From contig JAHEEQ010000111.1 of assembly GCA_024640585.1 (NCBI GenBank), positions 1,900 through 8,856 on the forward strand: 6,957 nucleotides of DNA, in the 5' to 3' direction. Position numbers and translations under genes: made by a program. The stretch comes from Micrococcales bacterium (GTDB lineage Bacteria > Actinomycetota > Actinomycetes > S36-B12 > UBA5976). Below are positions 5,283 to 6,957 of this stretch, in pieces. The notes beneath the pieces are model-generated. The model searched no databases. It saw only the letters and a program-made list of their open reading frames with translations, and was not told where the DNA came from. The first letter of the stretch is position 1. Every line of letters starts with the position of its first letter.

Positions 5283-5883
5283 AGTTCATCAACTCAACAG
5301 CGTTACGCATCATGGTGGGCGACACCTCGACGTAACGCATTGTTGTCTGTAGGTTTCGATGTCCAAGCAAGTTCTGGAGCACTTTGGGATTCGTGCCAGC
5401 TTCAGCTATCTTCGTAGCAAAGAACCTGCGACCTGAATGTGATGAGCAACCGGTCAAACCTGCGTTCTTGTACAAGTAATGAAAGTACTGAGCGAGAGTG
5501 TTCGGGCTGAATCCATCGCTGGGATGACGCTGGCTATAGAACAATGCACGTGATGTATCTGTTTGCGTCACAGCTTTGAGATCTTTCAGGCGGAAACGAA
5601 TTGACAAGTAGTTGTGAAGTTCGTCTTGTAACTTCTGTGGAAGTAAAACTGTGCGACCTCGATCACCCTTCGTCTTTTCAGGACTGAGATAGATCTCATC
5701 TTTGATCTCGCCAGAATCGGTCAACACGTCCGCAATTGTTAAATGCGAAATTTCACCCACACGTAAACCTGCGAGATGACTCATGTACAACATCGCTTTG
5801 TTTCGTGATGCATGTCGATGGCTTGAGATGTAGACGAGAACTTTGCGGTACTCGCGGCTTGTGAGAATGCGTGCTTGACTCAT
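5281..5883 (-). CDS. Compact tyrosine recombinase (catalytic domain only)
   Basis: This 200-residue site-specific recombinase has the complete catalytic set. Arg41 lies in AGLRVGEI, Lys72 in EKTKGDRGR, His149-x-x-Arg152 in HSGRRFFAT, His175 in LLGHRN, and the nucleophile Tyr184 in TTMRYVEV. It would cut and rejoin DNA through a 3'-phosphotyrosine bond. It lacks the N-terminal SAM-like core-binding domain and any arm-binding domain of usual phage integrases (300-400 residues). Its length matches small FimB/FimE-like recombinases. It is not truncated at the 5' side: a stop codon occurs a few codons upstream, and a GGAG ribosome site (5891-5894, minus strand) lies 7 bases before the ATG. It converges on the AAA+ operon. 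Integration at the tRNA-Met site is plausible but unproven, since the gene is about 4.2 kb from that end. Confidence 0.93.
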   Translation of the reverse strand: MSQARILTSREYRKVLVYISSHRHASRNKAMLYMSHLAGLRVGEISHLTIADVLTDSGEIKDEIYLSPEKTKGDRGRTVLLPQKLQDELHNYLSIRFRLKDLKAVTQTDTSRALFYSQRHPSDGFSPNTLAQYFHYLYKNAGLTGCSSHSGRRFFATKIAEAGTNPKVLQNLLGHRNLQTTMRYVEVSPTMMRNAVELMN

Positions 5884-5897
5884 TGATGAACTCCAAA

Positions 5898-5937
5898 TAT
5901 CTAACTATTTATGCTCTCAAAGATATAGCCTTAGATA
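5898..5937. promoter_or_regulatory. Inverted repeat upstream of the recombinase gene
   Basis: TATCTAA (5898-5904) and TTAGATA (5931-5937) are a perfect 7-bp inverted pair 26 bases apart, straddling the expected promoter of the recombinase. It could be a regulator site. No clear -35/-10 pair was recognised. Confidence 0.25.
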
Positions 5938-6004
5938 AGAAATTCCTAGTCCTTCTTCGCCAATATTTTTCTCGTGTGAAATCAAGTGGTTAGCTGATTC
6001 CATA

Positions 6005-6071
6005 ATGAAATGTATCTTTTCATACATAAGTGCTGAAATTTTCAGCAGTTGATCTTGTCCTTTCAAAGGAC
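6005..6071. repeat. Cluster of short near-perfect palindromes
   Basis: Overlapping dyads ATGAAA (6005-6010) / TTTCAT (6018-6023) and ATGTAT (6010-6015) / ATACAT (6022-6027) are followed by TGCTGAAA-T-TTTCAGCA (6031-6047) and GTCCTTT-C-AAAGGAC (6057-6071). The last two each have a single central base, the geometry of dimeric repressor operators. They differ in sequence, so they may bind different proteins or form RNA hairpins. They lie about 120-190 bases upstream of the recombinase start. Confidence 0.55.
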
Positions 6072-6139
6072 GAACTTAAGCATCACCGATGAAGAAATCC
6101 AAGCAGAGCAAGCCCCTGTGCGTACTGCCGCATATGGTC

Positions 6140-6163
6140 CGTGTACGAATGAGTTCGTGCGTG
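6140..6163. ncRNA. 10-bp hairpin with TGAG tetraloop, possible structured element
   Basis: CGTGTACGAA (6140-6149) can pair with TTCGTGCGTG (6154-6163), allowing three G-T wobbles, across loop TGAG. A G-rich stretch GTGTGTGGGGGTGG follows (6161-6174). The wobble pairs favour an RNA hairpin over a DNA palindrome on the plus strand. The second copy of the surrounding repeat does not keep this hairpin cleanly, so RNA status is uncertain. Confidence 0.3.
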
Positions 6164-6429
6164 TGTGGGGGTGGAGATTAGGTCCTAGCTGTACTTTCTG
6201 AAATAGACACGACCACAATATCGCCATTCCTGTCCGTGCACCAAGAACCCAAGCTCTAGCGCTTCCACTGAGTTCAAGTAACCTAGGTTAAGCAGTGAGT
6301 GCGTTCGTGCGAGGCTCGTGGATCTGACGCTCTTTAGACATGTTCAGCTTGTTCAAAGTAACTCGATAGTCCCATTCCTATCAAAACGCAACGTATCTAG
6401 TCCACAGCTCGTCCACTGATCTAAGTAAT
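6143..6429. repeat. Diverged tandem duplication with a period of about 148 bp
   Basis: Blocks recur at nearly constant offset: GTTCGTGCG (6153-6161 and 6303-6311, offset 150), GTGGA (6171 and 6318, offset 147), CCATTCCT (6224-6231 and 6372-6379, offset 148) and TCCACTGA (6264-6271 and 6412-6419, offset 148), the last followed by AAGTAA in both. CCATTCCT and TCCACTGA are exactly 32 bases apart in both copies, with about 14 of 32 intervening bases identical. Copy 1 is about 6143-6281 and copy 2 about 6293-6429. No third copy was found on either side. This is an old duplication or two related functional units. Confidence 0.6.
6279..6290. repeat. 12-bp perfect palindrome between the two repeat copies
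   Basis: TAACCTAGGTTA is a perfect palindrome, flanked by an outer dyad CACTG (6266-6270) / CAGTG (6293-6297). It lies at the junction of the two diverged copies and could be a protein-binding site. Confidence 0.4.
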
Positions 6430-6461
6430 TTTCACAAAGCTACCAACGAGACAACATTCGT

Positions 6462-6489
6462 TTCACACAATTTATATGTACTCTAGAAT
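6462..6489 (+). promoter_or_regulatory. Promoter of the winged-helix gene, probably giving a leaderless mRNA
   Basis: TTCACA (6462-6467, 5 of 6 matches to the -35 consensus) and TAGAAT (6484-6489, 5 of 6 to the -10) are 16 bases apart. The ATG at 6496 begins 7 bases past the -10 box, where transcription would start. No ribosome site precedes the ATG. Confidence 0.6.
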
Positions 6490-6495
6490 ATTCCA

Positions 6496-6840
6496 ATGAA
6501 AGAAATATATTTACGCTTTATCGCTTTGTCTCAAGCGTTGGAAGGTTCATCTTCGCAAGTGTCATCAGTTGATGAAACTGCTAAGCAGTTACTAAAAGTG
6601 ATCGCATCAAAGCACTCACAAGACAAAACCATGACAGTGACAGACGCTATGGCGTTAACTGAAATTGCAAGCCCTGCAACTATTCATCGCAAACTTGATG
6701 ACTTACGTGAAGCTGGTTTGATAGATCAAGTGTTCGCAGAAAATAATCGCAGAACCAAATACCTCGTACCAACAAAAGATGCAGACAAGCACTTTGCGAG
6801 CCTTGGCGATGTAATGAAGCAAAGTCTCGCTTCATCTTGA
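6496..6840 (+). CDS. Small winged-helix DNA-binding protein
   Basis: This 114-residue protein has an N-terminal helix (MKEIYLRFIALSQALE, 1-16), a flexible Ser-rich linker (17-25) and a winged helix-turn-helix. Helix 1 is about residues 26-39. TVTDAMALTEIASPATIHRK (47-66) forms the turn and the start of the recognition helix, which runs to about residue 75 (KLDDLREAGLI). Residues 80-93 (AENNRRTKYLVPT) form the wing. A helical tail (D-A-D-K-H-F-A-S-L-G-D-V-M-K-Q) may mediate dimer contacts. The fold is MarR/GntR-like in size and layout, so a transcriptional regulator is likely, but its ligand and target are unknown. No close family name is claimed. It lies downstream of the repeat-rich region with its own apparently leaderless promoter, and may regulate the recombinase or itself through the palindromes there. 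It could also be a host gene if the element ends earlier. Confidence 0.82.
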   Translation: MKEIYLRFIALSQALEGSSSQVSSVDETAKQLLKVIASKHSQDKTMTVTDAMALTEIASPATIHRKLDDLREAGLIDQVFAENNRRTKYLVPTKDADKHFASLGDVMKQSLASS

Positions 6841-6858
6841 AGCTGATATCGTTTTGAT

Positions 6859-6877
6859 GTGTAACTAGCGTGTAACT
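6859..6877. repeat. GTGTAACT direct repeat at 11-bp spacing
   Basis: GTGTAACT occurs at 6859-6866 and 6870-6877. The 11-base period places both on one face of the helix, as for tandem protein-binding half-sites. It lies 19 bases after the winged-helix gene. The remaining DNA to 6957 is AT-rich with a TATAAG (6940-6945) but no supported gene. Confidence 0.35.
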
Positions 6878-6957
6878 TTTTGCATACATGGCAGTTTTAA
6901 GTTTGTGCAGAATTTGCAAATGATCAAATGCAATGAATCTATAAGTTATGACGGCTT

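Larger units (their letters stand above)
5884..6495. other. 612-base non-coding region between the recombinase and the winged-helix gene
   Basis: No convincing gene lies here. From left to right it holds the recombinase promoter region (about 5884-5990), a cluster of palindromes (6005-6071), a 10-bp stem with a TGAG tetraloop (6140-6163), a diverged tandem duplication (about 6143-6429) and the winged-helix gene promoter (6462-6489). The stretch about 6090-6350 looks richer in G and C than its AT-rich flanks. Repeats, hairpins and the lack of open frames fit a control region such as a replication or transfer origin, or non-coding RNA genes. Confidence 0.55.
1105..6957. mobile_element. Integrated genetic element, left end at tRNA-Met, right end outside window
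   Basis: The left boundary is where tRNA-Met homology stops (about 1104-1106). The region contains a tyrosine recombinase, an AAA+ ATPase operon and several unrecognised proteins on alternating strands. No structural phage, relaxase or transfer genes are seen. An intact tRNA-Met or second att copy is not present up to 6957, so the right end should lie further right, or the element is decayed. It is uncertain whether the winged-helix gene at 6496 belongs to the element. The recombinase lies about 4.2 kb from this end and could equally belong to a nested element. Confidence 0.6.

Noticed and set aside
6005..6052. 15-codon plus-strand frame in the palindrome cluster
   Set aside because: Too short, with no ribosome site, and better explained by the palindromes.
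6089..6181. 30-codon plus-strand frame starting MKKSKQSK
   Set aside because: No ribosome site. It crosses the hairpin and the tandem-repeat region, and its Cys/Gly-rich end is not protein-like.
6143..6429. CRISPR array
   Set aside because: Only two diverged copies with a period of about 148 bases, and no short identical repeats with regular spacers.
6680..6919. Minus-strand open frame of 79 codons
   Set aside because: Mostly antisense to the winged-helix gene and without motif or ribosome site.
6920..6957. Start of a gene at ATG 6920 running off the right edge
   Set aside because: Only 13 open codons and no ribosome site, so it cannot be supported from this window.

Overview
The window suggests a Gram-negative proteobacterium, probably a freshwater-type betaproteobacterium (Burkholderiales). 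The basis is a lipoprotein with a poly-glycine stretch right after the lipobox, a CAT-anticodon tRNA sequence, and moderate AT-leaning composition by eye. The assignment is an inference and no taxon can be fixed from the sequence alone.

Layout. (1) Positions 1-1040 look like host chromosome. A minus-strand lipoprotein gene runs off the left edge, its promoter region lies at 790-960, and a strong hairpin terminator sits at 1002-1034. (2) Positions 1039-1106 hold the 3' part of a minus-strand tRNA-Met gene. The anticodon arm, T arm and CCA end are intact, but the acceptor 5' strand and the 5' half of the D stem are replaced by unrelated DNA. This is the usual scar of an element integrated into the 3' end of a tRNA gene. 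Because the fragment keeps its terminator and the host-like flank, the element should extend to the right, with a rebuilt tRNA-Met beyond the window. (3) From about 1105 onward is accessory DNA: an end region with short ACTGT-type repeats, an acidic protein of unknown function (1304-2068, +), a basic unknown protein (2083-3006, -), and a three-gene plus-strand operon (3181-5250) closed by a textbook terminator at 5255-5282. The operon holds a mobile-element-type unknown protein, a clamp-loader-like AAA+ ATPase, and a small unknown protein. A compact 200-residue tyrosine recombinase follows on the minus strand (5281-5883). (4) Positions 5884-6495 form a 612-base non-coding stretch with a cluster of short palindromes and a diverged tandem duplication of about 148 bp. 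(5) A small winged-helix protein (6496-6840, +) follows, whose promoter places the likely transcription start at its own ATG. The last about 117 bases hold no supported gene.

How it may fit together (inference): the recombinase would serve integration and excision, the AAA+ operon could serve replication or maintenance of the excised element, and the winged-helix protein is a candidate regulator acting on the repeat-rich intergenic DNA. No conjugation, capsid or known anti-phage genes are visible, so this is either a minimal element or one end of a larger one.
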